Source of the DNA: Thunnus maccoyii
Lineage: Eukaryota > Chordata > Actinopteri > Scombriformes > Scombridae
Assembly: GCF_910596095.1 (NCBI RefSeq)
Contig: NC_056550.1
Location: 11,716,501-11,780,500 of the forward strand
Direction of reading: 5' to 3'
Length of the DNA: 64,000 bases
Part shown: one piece after another, positions 53,901 to 64,000 of the stretch
How positions within the stretch are numbered: position 1 is the stretch's first letter
Layout: the number at the start of each line of letters is the position of its first letter
Translations under genes and position numbers: made by a program
Notes under the pieces: generated by a model
The model's database searches: none
What the model saw: the letters and a program-made list of their open reading frames with translations, nothing else
What the model was told of the DNA's origin: nothing

Positions 53901-55185
53901 GGCATGAATACAGAAAACCTGTGTCCAGAAATGTAATGTGTCATAACATTTTGAACTATTAAATGTTGGGACTTTTGCATTTTCTGCAACATTCTTTAAA
54001 ATATATTTATCAGTTTCGTTAAATTAAATTACACATTCATATAACATTGTACAGCAGAAATCTGAGCTACATTTTTTAGACCAGAGCAATGTAATAAATT
54101 GTACATTTATTCAATATTTTGAATCGTTCTCCCAAACTGACTGGTCTCCAAATAACATCCTAGTATGTAACAGCACCATTAACATTATGTTTTCTGATGA
54201 ACATTCACTATTTTCACTGTTACTCTCGTCCTGCTGTTCATTATTTTGCATATATGCTTTTAGTTTTTGTGCTCCTGAAATATTGTTGTGCATATGAATG
54301 ATGGAGTAAACTCACTTATTCAGCACTTTTATTCAGTTCTCAAACTTATTGGTTTGAACTCAAATTTCTAATAATACTGAAAAGTAATTCAAATCAAAGA
54401 ACAATGCGGAATATCTGAATGAGTTTATATTTTGTGTCTGCTTTTAGCCACATGGTCCAGGAAGGCTCCTGGACTATTATTTATTACATTATATATTAAT
54501 CAGCCTGCTCTTTCTGATGAACACATATTGATGTTTATTTCTGTACATTCTGAGAATGTATTGATGATAATCTCCAGATGCACTCTGTTCATGCGATTGC
54601 ACCTTTAGCACGCATTTCCTATATATTTAAAAATATGTACGTTTCAAAATATACTGTAAGTGATGAGTATAAAATGCACCTTATCGATGTAAATATGTTT
54701 TCATTTGTATATAGAATATTCAGGTTTTGCGTGAATGTATTCTTTGAAATTAGGGACCAAGCACAGAAGCTGAGTACCAATGCCTCCGCCTGATGCATCA
54801 GCTAAAAAGTTTGCCCTCCCACCTCAACTCTAGAATAGGACTAGTGCTTTAAGCTTCTTTCCCCTTAGCCCACAAATAACACCACATTAAAAAAACAAAA
54901 GACAGCCCCCCCCCCCCCCCTCCAAAAAAAAAAAAAAAAACAGAACAAAAAACAACAAGATATTTGTTTCATACATAATCAACAAATGAAAATAAGATTT
55001 ACCTTCCTGGTAAACCAATGAAAAATAATGATATGTACACATATTTATTTAATTTGCTCTAGAAAACTCCTAAAGTAAAAACACACATAAAATACCATAA
55101 AACCATAAACTGTACCAAAAACCTCCCGACTTACTTGTCTCCTTGTTCCTCCTCTGAGAAAGATGCAGGCTTGTTTGAGACTCAT
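50976..55185 (-). CDS. cabp5: Calcium-binding protein 5, EF-hand sensor
   Basis: Six minus-strand exons: 55185-55135, 53557-53527, 53433-53290, 52173-52064, 51901-51754 and a 29-base last exon 51004-50976 encoding FVKMMSSK. They total 170 aa (human CABP5 173). The start [11 protein letters not shown] lacks the Gly-2 needed for myristoylation, which fits CaBP5 rather than CaBP1 or CaBP2. EF1 loop D37-D48 ([12 protein letters not shown]) is conserved. EF2 is degenerate ([12 protein letters not shown]), as is usual for the family. EF3 ([12 protein letters not shown], 114-125) and EF4 ([12 protein letters not shown], 151-162) are canonical. CaBP5 is a calmodulin-like regulator of voltage-gated calcium channels in retinal neurons. 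Teleosts carry more than one cabp5 copy, so whether this is the a or b form is undecided. Confidence 0.9.
54906..54940. repeat. Poly-C then poly-A homopolymer tract
   Basis: Fifteen C, then TCC, then seventeen A, in cabp5 intron 1. No function is inferred, and the exact lengths may be unreliable in assemblies. Confidence 0.9.
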
Positions 55186-57600
55186 GATGACAGCCTTAGT
55201 CGAGATCCTGGGATACTTGTTCCTATGAATTTCTTATCAAAGTATAATTTTATAATTGAATTCACTCTGTTATATGTTGCTATATCATTTGGTTTATTTT
55301 TTCCATGCGTTCATGTGTCTGTGAGTGTAAACTGTGATGAGCAGTGATCTGCGTATGCCAGAGAGGAGGGATGAGGTCTCTCATGGATTATCTCTGCAGC
55401 TTTGGTCTAGAAAAGAAAGATGAGCTTAATGCTGTGCATATACACAATTTCATATGCACAGTCAAACATTACTGTTGTTTTTAAGACCTTTTCATGAGGT
55501 ATAGTAAAGAGATCTGAATTTCAATAATAGAAATTGTAGAAGAGTAAAATTAAAAAAAATTGTTCGCTGCTGATAAAAATAGCTTTTTAACTTCCTCTTT
55601 GGATTTCAATCTTTATTCATTTGGAAAAGGGGAACTCATGTAGAATACATATCAGTATTTGCGTATTGTTTCCAGTTTTTGGCTGCTTGCATCCCTTCAT
55701 GTGGTGCTGGTTGAGTAAATGGCTGTCTGGATAGAGCTTTCTGTCTGTTATCTCTACATGAAACAAGATAGAGTACAACAGATGGGAAAGCGGGGAGGGA
55801 AAGTCTGTTGGAGGGATTGTGCTTCATATGCCACTGCATAATGTGCATTAGTAATTTCTTTATGAATATGGAAAAAAACTAAGAACATAGCAAAAGTTTT
55901 GATAAAATTTCTGTATTAACCTAAATGAATGTAATAGATTTTTCAGTATGTTATTTTTTATTTTTTATTAATCTCAGCATGCAAACTGACAGGGTTTGTT
56001 CACTATGAGAACATACATCACCACCATGCCTTCTGAATGCTGCTATCAGTACTGTAGTTGTTGAATGACTGTCTTCTCTATGCCTTTCAAAAATTAATAA
56101 AAACTTTATTCTGAAAAAAAAACAAAAAAACCCCAAACAAACGACTTCCATCACAAGCCTATTACATAACCATGAATGCATTGGGAAAATTAAATCTGAA
56201 CATAATCTAGATCTGTGCAATTTAAGAAGATTCTCAAATCGACAGGCAACGATATCATTTGAAGCAGAATCGTTTGTTACATTTCAGAAAAAGCCCAACA
56301 ACACTAAATGAGCACATGACCAATTTGATCATCACAAAAACATATACATATATAGTGACTTCAGCCTGTCTGTATGTAGCAGAATCTGCACTTTCTTACA
56401 TCATAAGCATGATGCCAGATAATGTCCTGAAATCACTTCTTACATAACAGCATTGATCCTGTACATATAGTCTGTACACTACCATAAAGACAGATCAAAT
56501 TCTGTTTCAATTCACTAGTGTAATTTAGAAAACACTTTTGTAAAAATGTGAGAGTGCCATTTCATTCTTTATATAATCCATATGCTTAGTCAAGTCAAGT
56601 CAAATTTATTTATAGAGCACATTTAAAAACAACAGAAGTTGACTACAGTGCTTCACAGAAAAATCTAAAATACAATTAAACTGAAATAGACAGAGTTAAT
56701 AATTTTATCATGCTATAAATAGGACAAAAAACTGATTCTATAAAGCTGGGATTCAAGCTGGGATTTAAAAGTGGTGATAGATGAGGAAGATTTGACAGCG
56801 AGCAGCAAACTGTTCCACAATCTGGGAGCAGCACTGACCGGGAACATGGAACAGAGAGAAGTAACCGGTCAGAGGATCTGAGGGGTCTGGATGTAGGATA
56901 TGGACTGAGGAGATCAGAAATGTAGGCTGGTGCCAAACCATTCAGAACTTTAAAGACAAATAAAAGAATCAATACTATATTTCTCTGGTAACCAGTGGAC
57001 TAAGGCCAGTACATGGGTGATGTGGTCTCGCTGCTGCATTTTGAACCACTTGCAGATGAGACAGGGAGGACTAATGGACTCCCACTTTGAATATATTCAT
57101 AGAGTAAAAGGGCTAATAGGCTTTGTCCATTGAAATAAACTTTGTAAAATGATGAAATAAGATATCCATACACAACATATTTGCACTAAAAACAGAATAA
57201 AAAGACTCAGTCACCTCTGGTTTTAAGCCTCAACCTACAGGAACTACTAACATACCACTACTGTAGATCTGTAAGTCTTCTACTTGTAGACCACATGTCC
57301 TTTTCATGATGCCCTAAATTCTTTTTCAGACATGATGGACTTACTGAAACAGTTTCAGAAAATAATATGCACAGAAAGATATGATTTTAATTGCATAGAC
57401 AGCTAGACAGACTCAGTCTGACTCTTTTTCGGTAATTTAAGCAGTGAAAAATCATGAGCTAACCTAACACCTACCACCTAACTGCTGTAGCAACTGAGTC
57501 CATTGTTTGTCAGTGAAACTGATGCTGGGAAAGAACATAAATATCCATGAAACATATTTTTGCCTCTGAGATGTATTTGAATGATATGAGCCAAATATGT
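55186..57600. other. Spacer between cabp5 and the IGHV segments
   Basis: The cabp5 promoter side (55,186-55,500) followed by AT-rich DNA. A LINE relic occupies about 56,585-57,070 (listed separately). No exon recognised elsewhere. Confidence 0.5.
56585..57070 (-). mobile_element. 3' fragment of a LINE (L2/Rex-like reverse transcriptase end)
   Basis: On the minus strand the sequence encodes VFKVLNGLAPAYISDLLSPY then SRPLRSSDRLLLSVP, the conserved post-reverse-transcriptase segment of fish L2/CR1/Rex-type LINEs. It is followed by frame damage. At its left edge GTCAAGTCAAGTCAAATTTA resembles the end of the same repeat family. Non-functional fragment. Confidence 0.7.
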
Positions 57601-57618
57601 TGGCCCCTCCCTTGTATA

Positions 57619-57626
57619 ATGCAAAT
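57619..57626 (+). promoter_or_regulatory. Immunoglobulin octamer ATGCAAAT
   Basis: A perfect Oct-factor octamer in the heavy-chain orientation, about 90 bases upstream of the leader ATG of the IGHV segment, where Ig V promoters carry it. A TATTTTA stretch follows and may serve as a weak TATA box. Confidence 0.85.
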
Positions 57627-57716
57627 CTAGAGTATTTTAGAGAGTATACTTTTGTCCTCCCACTAACCATCTGTCTCTTAGTGTGAAGCATCTGAGTTCA
57701 CATTACTAGTCTCAAG

Positions 57717-58187
57717 ATGATGTACAAACTGTCCATTCTGCTGACAGCGCTTTGTCTGCCCTGTGAATTGTTTCATGCTGCAATACTGATCAGAAATTGA
57801 AAAATGCATATATTTCATGCTCTGACATTCAGTCCTCTCTTGTTCTCACCCCTCTCTTACTTCTGTTTCTTTGGCAGGTTTGAATGGCCAGGCTATGGAG
57901 TCCATTCCCTCAACTTCAGTGCTGAAAAAGCCCCAGGAAGCCCTCAGTCTTTCCTGCAGGGGAACTGGTTTTGATTTCAGTCAGTTTGGAATGCACTGGA
58001 TTAGACAACCTGCTGGAAAAACACTGGAATGGTTGGGGCTCATTTACTATGATGCAAGTAAAACAGTGTATGCAAGCGGCGTGCAAGGACGTATAGAAAT
58101 TACCAGAGATAATAGCAACAGCATGGTGTATCTGACACTGTCTAACTTAAAGCCAGAGGACTCTGCTGTGTATTACTGTGCCAGAGA
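57717..58187 (+). CDS. Immunoglobulin heavy-chain variable segment (IGHV), intact
   Basis: Leader exon 57717-57762 (MMYKLSILLTALCLP plus one base) is spliced over a 115-base intron to the V exon 57878-58187. Mature V: first framework cysteine in LSLSCRGTG, then MHWIRQPAGKTLEWLG with the core tryptophan, a CDR2 around YYDASKT, a third framework ending EDSAVYYCAR with the second cysteine. No stop or frameshift is seen. It lies immediately before a recombination signal, as a germline V segment should. It encodes the antigen-binding part of a heavy chain after V(D)J joining in B cells. WIRQ, CAR and the 23-bp-spacer signal mark it as IGHV, not light chain or T-cell receptor, although TCR delta-associated VH cannot be wholly excluded. 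Confidence 0.92.
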
Positions 58188-58226
58188 CACACTGGTTAAA
58201 GTAAGCAGAGAGGCTTTACAAAAACT
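58188..58226 (+). promoter_or_regulatory. V(D)J recombination signal, 23-bp spacer
   Basis: Heptamer CACACTG (58,188-58,194; one change from the consensus CACAGTG), exactly 23 bases of spacer, then nonamer ACAAAAACT (58,218-58,226; one change from ACAAAAACC). It directly follows the CARD codons of the V segment. RAG1/2 would cut at its 5' border. Confidence 0.93.
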
Positions 58227-61127
58227 CTACACATGATATTTTTACAAAGACCTACAGGTGGCAGTAGAAGATATGGTTTGGAAAAATACTCTCTAAGGAG
58301 AGTAATGACAAAACCTCTAAACACGTACACATGGAATTCCACCCAGGGAATACATCAAATAAATTCCTACTTCGATCACACAGGTAAGTTTCACAAAAAG
58401 AATTAACAGACATGGTTTTTTAAAAAGGTATTAAAAAGAGTTGGTGTTTTTAATCTTCTTCAATGATGCAGCATATCATAAAATGGCAGTAAAAATAGAG
58501 GATATAAAAAACATCAAACTGAAGAACATTAGTAAGTGTCTAGGCTTCAGTGATCCTAAAATAATTAAAAAACAAAACAAAAAACATATTAAAAAGATAA
58601 AAAAAAAAAAAATACATAAGATGGGGAGGTGGAGGAATTGACTAAAAAAAGGGAACATACAAAGGTGTTACAGTTTAGGTTGGCGTTAACACTACAAACA
58701 AATCACAAAATATATATGCACACAAGAAGTATACATAAATAAAAGCACAAAGCCACCTTTTAAATGTTAGCACCACCTCTGTATGAATCAGCTAGTTAAA
58801 AAACAATAAATATGTTACACCAAGTAAACTTCACAACCACCACAAAATGTAAAACAAATTAGGAATATACTAAAAGAAATAAAACATAAAGAACACTAAG
58901 ATCACTGAATAAAACCTAGCATTTAAAACTCAATAAAAGAAATTAAAAATCAAGTGAGTTTCAGGTATAACAAAGCAGCAGCGGCAGTCACAGCTGCAGA
59001 GACAAAAAAAGAAACACAGGTTAGTCCAATCTTCTTTTTTTTATTATTTAATTACCGAAACACACAATGATAAAATAAGGTTACCTCGGCTGTATAACTC
59101 CAATCAATACCGTCAGGCCATGGGGGACACAAAGTGTGAAAGTATGGCACCAAACAGAGCAGCAGCAGCAAATGGAAGACAAAGGATAACAGTGCTACTC
59201 CCTGTGTTTATGTGCCACTGATTGGGGACACTTGGTTCAGGTGTGTGGAGCAGGAAGGGACTGGGATACTACAGCTATGTAGCGACCCCAAGTGGTGGGG
59301 AGGACTCAACCTGTTGGTTACATCTGCTTTTCTACAGCAATATGTTGTGCCCTTAAAACAGGGAAAATAGTGAGGGAAGAGGGATGAAGAAACCCGCACA
59401 CTTCTCTCGTTTTCACTCGTTTGTATTGAGTCTTAATTATGTACAGTACAACCAAATTCACATATTTTCTCAGTCGGAATACACTCAGTCTCAGGACCAC
59501 AGTTTCCTTAATTGAAATACATTTACCTTCTTAACTTTCATATTGTACCTAACACATGAACTGACCTTTTACCATAATAAAATAATGTTTTTAAACCTTA
59601 CAGACAAACTTAAATGCAGAAAATGGCGGAACAGTCGGATGCTACATTGGGACAATAGCAGTAGCTAGCTTACACGGTGAATGAGTTAGCCCGAAACTCT
59701 TCAACAATATAAAAGTACAAAATTCACCTCTTTCACTCGCAATGAACAACAATGACGAAATAAGTATCAACAATGTGTGTCGCTAAGTTTATAGTGCTTT
59801 AAGTACGGTAATTACCTTAAAACAGGGAAAATAGTGAGGGAAGAGGGATGAAGAAACCCGCACACTTCTCTCGTTTTCACTCGTTTGTATTGAGTGAGGC
59901 AGAGAGCGCGATTCCCCCTACTGGAGTCATGAGGCATTACCAATAGATCGACGCACAATCAACCCAGAAAAAGAATACACATTACCTATTTGTACGGTTT
60001 ACATTCTGGCTGGATATTCTCCACAGTAATAACCTTAGCAAAATAACCAAATAACAATAAAATTATGTATTAAGGAAATGAAATATATGACATATAATTG
60101 CATAACTCTGAAAAGAAATAAAATCATGTTTCTGAAAAATCTAATTATTTTCAAATTCTTAACTACCACAAATACATTGGTTAATAATATTCCCATCAGT
60201 TATTTTGTAAAGCAAGTGTGAAGATTTTTCTGTTACATTTCAACTATTAAAATAAGAAATTACAATGGCTAAATAATGATTGAAAGGAGACAAATAAAAC
60301 ACATAAAGAACTGAAAAAACAGGTGTTAAGCAAAATGTTTTTGTCTTGAAGCTGTGGATGAGTACAAAAAAATAAGGACCTAACTGAAATCTGATAAGGC
60401 CTTGTACATGAGGGCACATATTTTTTCAGGCAGGCATAATTAAGGTATGGCTTTTGTTTGACTGATTAGGAAATGGTTACTGTGAGAAAAAAATTCAGTA
60501 TATGTGTACACAGTTGGATTTATATATCTATTTGTATCCTTTCAATGTATATAAAGAAAATCAGACTTAACAAGCATCTCCGACAGTCTATTAAGGTTAG
60601 ACCTCATCAATCACCTGCCAGGTCTCTTATTCTGTTAGAGGCTCTAAAAACTTACTCAGAAAGCACAAAGGACTGCAGAGGACTGAGACAAATAAGATTG
60701 ACTTATAAATTGCACTGGTTCAGAAATCAGTACACTGACTGTTCACTGTTGTCACACTGATTCAGTACTCAACATGTTTTCCTCCACAGGTGTGGAGGAT
60801 TCACTAAAGAAGTTCTAAAGAAGAGATCAATATCAACTTAGAATGTCAGCAGACCTGAACACTTAGCAGAGGAGGACCCCTAAGACCACTAAAGATTTCA
60901 AGACCAGTATGAATTTTCCATCTATGTTTTGTCTGTCCAACAGCATTATTTCTTAACACTAAACTCTTCACCTTTAATGAATTTAAATTAAATTTAGCTG
61001 AATGATTATCAATAATATGCATGTTTACCTCATTATGGGTTTCCTCATAAGGAAGTGAAGTGTGTGTGTGTGTGTGTGTCAGTGAGAGGACAGAAGAGCT
61101 CACATCAGTTCAGCTTCAACATCAACC
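58227..61127. other. Inter-V spacer
   Basis: No second V, D or J segment was recognised. The stretch includes A-rich runs near 58,560-58,620, the 81-bp direct-repeat pair (listed separately), and CA/GT-rich sequence near 61,060 that belongs to the next V promoter. Confidence 0.5.
59351..59895. repeat. 81-bp perfect direct repeats bounding a 383-bp unit
   Basis: The 81-base sequence beginning CCTTAAAACAGGGAAAATAG and ending TTTGTATTGAGT occurs at 59,351-59,431 and again, base for base, at 59,815-59,895. The 383 bases between them include ATGGCGGAACAGTCGGATGC and GTAGCTAGCTTACACGG. Near the second copy lies AGAGCGCGATTCCCCCTACT. This could be a recent local duplication or terminal repeats of a small element. 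No coding sequence is evident. Confidence 0.85.
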
Positions 61128-61457
61128 ATGTTCTCTGCAGCTCTGATGCTGCTGCTGGCAGCTGGATCCTGTGAGGAGCTTTCAGTGGATTCACACTAAT
61201 AAACACATTAGAAACACTGAATAGTCAGATGAATGATGGAGATAATGTTGATTTCTCTTTTCACAGGTGTGTACAGTATTGATCTCATCCAGCCAGATTC
61301 AATGGTTGTGCAGCCTGGACAGTCTTTGACCATCACCTGTCAGGTCTCTGGTTATTCTCTGACTGATAGCAGCTATGCAACAGGTTGGATCAGACAGTGT
61401 GAAGGAAAACCAATGGACTGGATTTTCCATCAGTGGGGAGGAGGCAGCTTTTATTAA
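61128..61457 (+). pseudogene. Truncated IGHV pseudogene
   Basis: Leader exon 61128-61170 (MFSAALMLLLAAGS) with donor GTGAGG. The V exon from 61267 follows, with LTITCQVSGYSLTDSS, the core tryptophan in TGWIRQ and then CEGKPMDWIF. The frame ends at a stop right after GGGSFY, about where CDR2 ends. The expected third framework with its YYC motif and a recombination signal are not found; a (CA)n tract begins about 150 bases on. An unusual cysteine replaces the usual proline in WIRQP. Splice sites and leader are intact, so the damage is in the 3' half. Confidence 0.85.
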
Positions 61458-61614
61458 AATAATGCCCTGCAAATTATTTTAGCACACATACACTTCTACT
61501 AGCAGAGTGACATTAACGTAAATCACCAACAGACTGGTACAAATACCCCAGCAACCTATGTGACTAATATTCACACACACATACATGCATGCACACATGC
61601 ACTCACTCACACAT

Positions 61615-61615
<1 letters not shown>

Positions 61616-61685
<70 letters not shown>
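61616..61685. repeat. (CA)n microsatellite
   Basis: About 70 bases of almost pure CA repeat just downstream of the truncated V segment, where its third framework region and recombination signal would have lain. Confidence 0.95.
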
Positions 61686-61691
<6 letters not shown>

Positions 61692-64000
61692 CACGCATGC
61701 ATAAACGCAGGTTACATTACAGCATTTCAGATCTTCATATTCCTCTTCATGTTCACTCTGCTAGTTTAACTAAAGAATGCATGATGGGATATGAAAACAG
61801 GAACAACAGTTGACCAAATATTCAAGAAGAGTTTTGTTGACATATTCATCTCTGTGACTCTTGTAGATTGCTCTGGATATTTTTAACAGAAGCTGAAAAA
61901 GTGTTGAAATGCTGAAAATGAACAGGAGTTATGAGAAATCTGCATATTAGTGTTAGCATAGAGAGTGTCGTCAACCACATATGCACTATTTTTTCTGTTA
62001 CACTTACTGATGTACAGAATATAAACACTACAGATACCATCTTTAAGAAACCAGTCACAGTGAAGTAGTGTGTCCCAGTGTATGAAGATAAGCATGTTAT
62101 AAATCCAACTTCAAAAATTGTTAGAAATGATTAAAAACACCACAGTATGTCTGCTGGCCAGATCTATCTACTGCAGACACAGAGATCATTTGGGTCACAA
62201 TACCTTTTTCAAACTAACACTACTGTAGTTCAACCTGCAGGGCCACCACTTGAGAAAATCAAGAATTTTGTTAATCACTTATGCCTGAATATCTTCTCTG
62301 AGTAGGCCTAATTAACGAATCTTTATTTATACAAGTACAAATACAGTGTTTTGTTTAATTGTTTTCTTTTTCAGATGAAGCGACAAGGTGAGAGGGATAT
62401 GTAGTAGACATAAGTGACAACATTTTTGTAGCATCAGAATATTCCACTGTATCTGTGATGCTGAAAGTCGGTACATAAACAGCTAAGGACACTTAATCAT
62501 CTACTGTATATTTGTCTTCATACATAATGATTTACTGAGTCATTCAAATTGACGTATCAACATAAAAAAAGAAAATGAAAACTGAGATGTTATTTTGTCT
62601 CATAGATACAAAATGTATGTATTGGGTATTGTGTAATCAACATTGAAGTTCTTGAACACTTTTATCATATAAGTGTGTTATACTGTGTTCTGACTTCTTA
62701 CAGAAATGCAAACATGTTGTAAAAACAGATATTTTCTGTTTAATTGTCAAGTTTTGAGTTTCACAATTATGATTCTTTTCAAATTTGTAATTCAATCATC
62801 ATTTTGATGATTATAATTGCTTTTCTATCAGGGTTAGGTATAGTTTAATTATTACATGGAGTATAAGTATGAATAATGGTGTACTTGTGATACACAATAA
62901 AGACTTTTGAGGATTTCGTTGTCATTTCAGACACAACACAGGCCAACAAATTTCTAAAATAACAATTTGAAGTCAACAGAGCATAAACTTCTGTTATCAG
63001 TTAATTTCAGAAGGTTTCTCTGTTTTCTGACATTTCTAAACATATCATCTTTAGAGAGTCACTTCTCGTCTCTCTCTGCACCTCTGGGAGCACACCTGCA
63101 GCTGTGAAACTTTGTAGAAGCTGTCAGTACTGCAAATAAACTTTGTTAAAATGAGAGACATGTCTTTCACATATATTTGCATATCAGTATGTATCCAGGC
63201 CTGAAGTGGCCTACATGTACGCAGACTGACACACATCCTCAGAAAGACAAAAAACAGAGACAACCAGGGGCATTTAGTTGGTGGTTTGAACTGTGGTGTT
63301 AAAACTCATGGCCATTCTTTCCATATGAATCCTCTGCAATTTGGCAAAGGGTGATAAAAGATAGTTTGAATTTGGTTAAAAGAGGTCAGAAAAGGAAATA
63401 CTGATGAGTTCCTGTGGCGGGTGCTGTTGTTAAGATTTTAACCTCATTAATTTGGTCAGTATCACAAATCTGTTGTAAATCATCATTAAACCACAATAGT
63501 TCATGAAATTACGATTGGCACCTTGTAATTTACATTGAATATTTTAGTTTATATAAATGACCAAAGGACTGATAAATAATAATTGGCATATTATCAATGT
63601 ATTGTAAGTAATGCAGTTAGTGATTAGATGTTATTATACAAAAAACCTTTGTCAATAACTAATAAATAATTACAGTCATTTAAATATGTTTTTTAAGTTT
63701 AACAAGGATCCAAACAGGAGACAAAGAATAAATGAACTGATATTTTTCTACAAACAAAAACTTATGTCTTCAGAATTATTTGAAAGATGCTACAATCATA
63801 CCAACTGCCAGAAAGATCATGCTATTTCTTTCTTTCTGGTTTTTAGTTATATGACATAATATTAATAAAAATTGGCACCCGTTTGTGATATGTGATATTA
63901 TATTGCATATGGGAGGACAAATAAAAAATTGAACAAATGATAAATAATACTATACTGATGGTCAGTCACTAATGCCAGAAAACTTCTCAGATGATGTCTC
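61686..64000. other. Right-end spacer, no gene recognised
   Basis: AT-rich DNA without a recognisable exon. A perfect inverted octamer ATTTGCAT occurs at 63,175-63,182, but no V leader or framework follows within the next several hundred bases. Possibly inter-V spacer of the heavy-chain locus continuing beyond the window. Confidence 0.45.

Noticed and set aside
63175-63182. Perfect inverted Ig octamer as a sign of a third V segment
   Set aside because: No leader, framework motif or recombination signal follows within the remaining sequence, so a chance match cannot be excluded.
58227-64000. Search for D, J or constant-region exons
   Set aside because: No WGxG J motif, 12-bp-spacer signal pair or Ig constant domain was seen in any frame.

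Overview
This window is nuclear DNA of a teleost fish, probably a percomorph. Every gene is split by GT-AG introns. The sequence is AT-rich, full of CA/GT and AAT microsatellites and short inverted-repeat transposons, and its right end carries teleost-type immunoglobulin heavy-chain V segments. I assembled the gene models by hand from splice sites, reading frame and family resemblance, and each full model closes in frame.

Layout: 1-1,000 holds the probable first exon of an unidentified minus-strand gene that runs off the left edge. 1,700-3,800 is repeat-rich spacer. 3,843-5,772 (-) is antkmt, a mitochondrial lysine methyltransferase (5 coding exons, 221 aa). 7,208-14,696 (-) is hirip3, an H2A-type histone chaperone (8 exons, 436 aa), with a dead Crypton/KIAA1958-like recombinase gene lying antisense in its last intron. 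16,472-19,368 (-) is kctd13, a CUL3 adaptor (6 coding exons, 331 aa, plus a non-coding first exon near 20.14 kb). 23,629-38,877 (-) is sez6l2, a neuronal CUB/Sushi receptor (18 exons, 892 aa). 41,744-46,933 (+) is asphd1, a 2-oxoglutarate dioxygenase-like membrane protein (5 coding exons, 363 aa), with an L1-like LINE relic in intron 3. 50,976-55,185 (-) is cabp5, an EF-hand calcium sensor (6 exons, 170 aa). 57,717-58,226 (+) is an intact IGHV segment with octamer, split leader and a 23-bp-spacer recombination signal. 61,128-61,457 (+) is a truncated IGHV pseudogene.

hirip3, kctd13, sez6l2 and asphd1 are all members of the human 16p11.2 dosage-sensitive interval, so this is a conserved synteny block. 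antkmt (human 16p13.3), cabp5 (human chromosome 19) and the IGHV cluster are joined to it here. The genes do not form one pathway. The unit is positional: ordinary housekeeping and neuronal genes running straight into what looks like one edge of the IgH locus.

The non-coding DNA holds several well-delimited mobile elements: a hAT-like MITE with a perfect 8-bp target duplication, further inverted-repeat elements (some nested), a tRNA-derived SINE, three LINE remnants, and an 81-bp perfect direct-repeat pair. I found no bacterial, phage, CRISPR or operon-like feature and no clearly new biochemical system.
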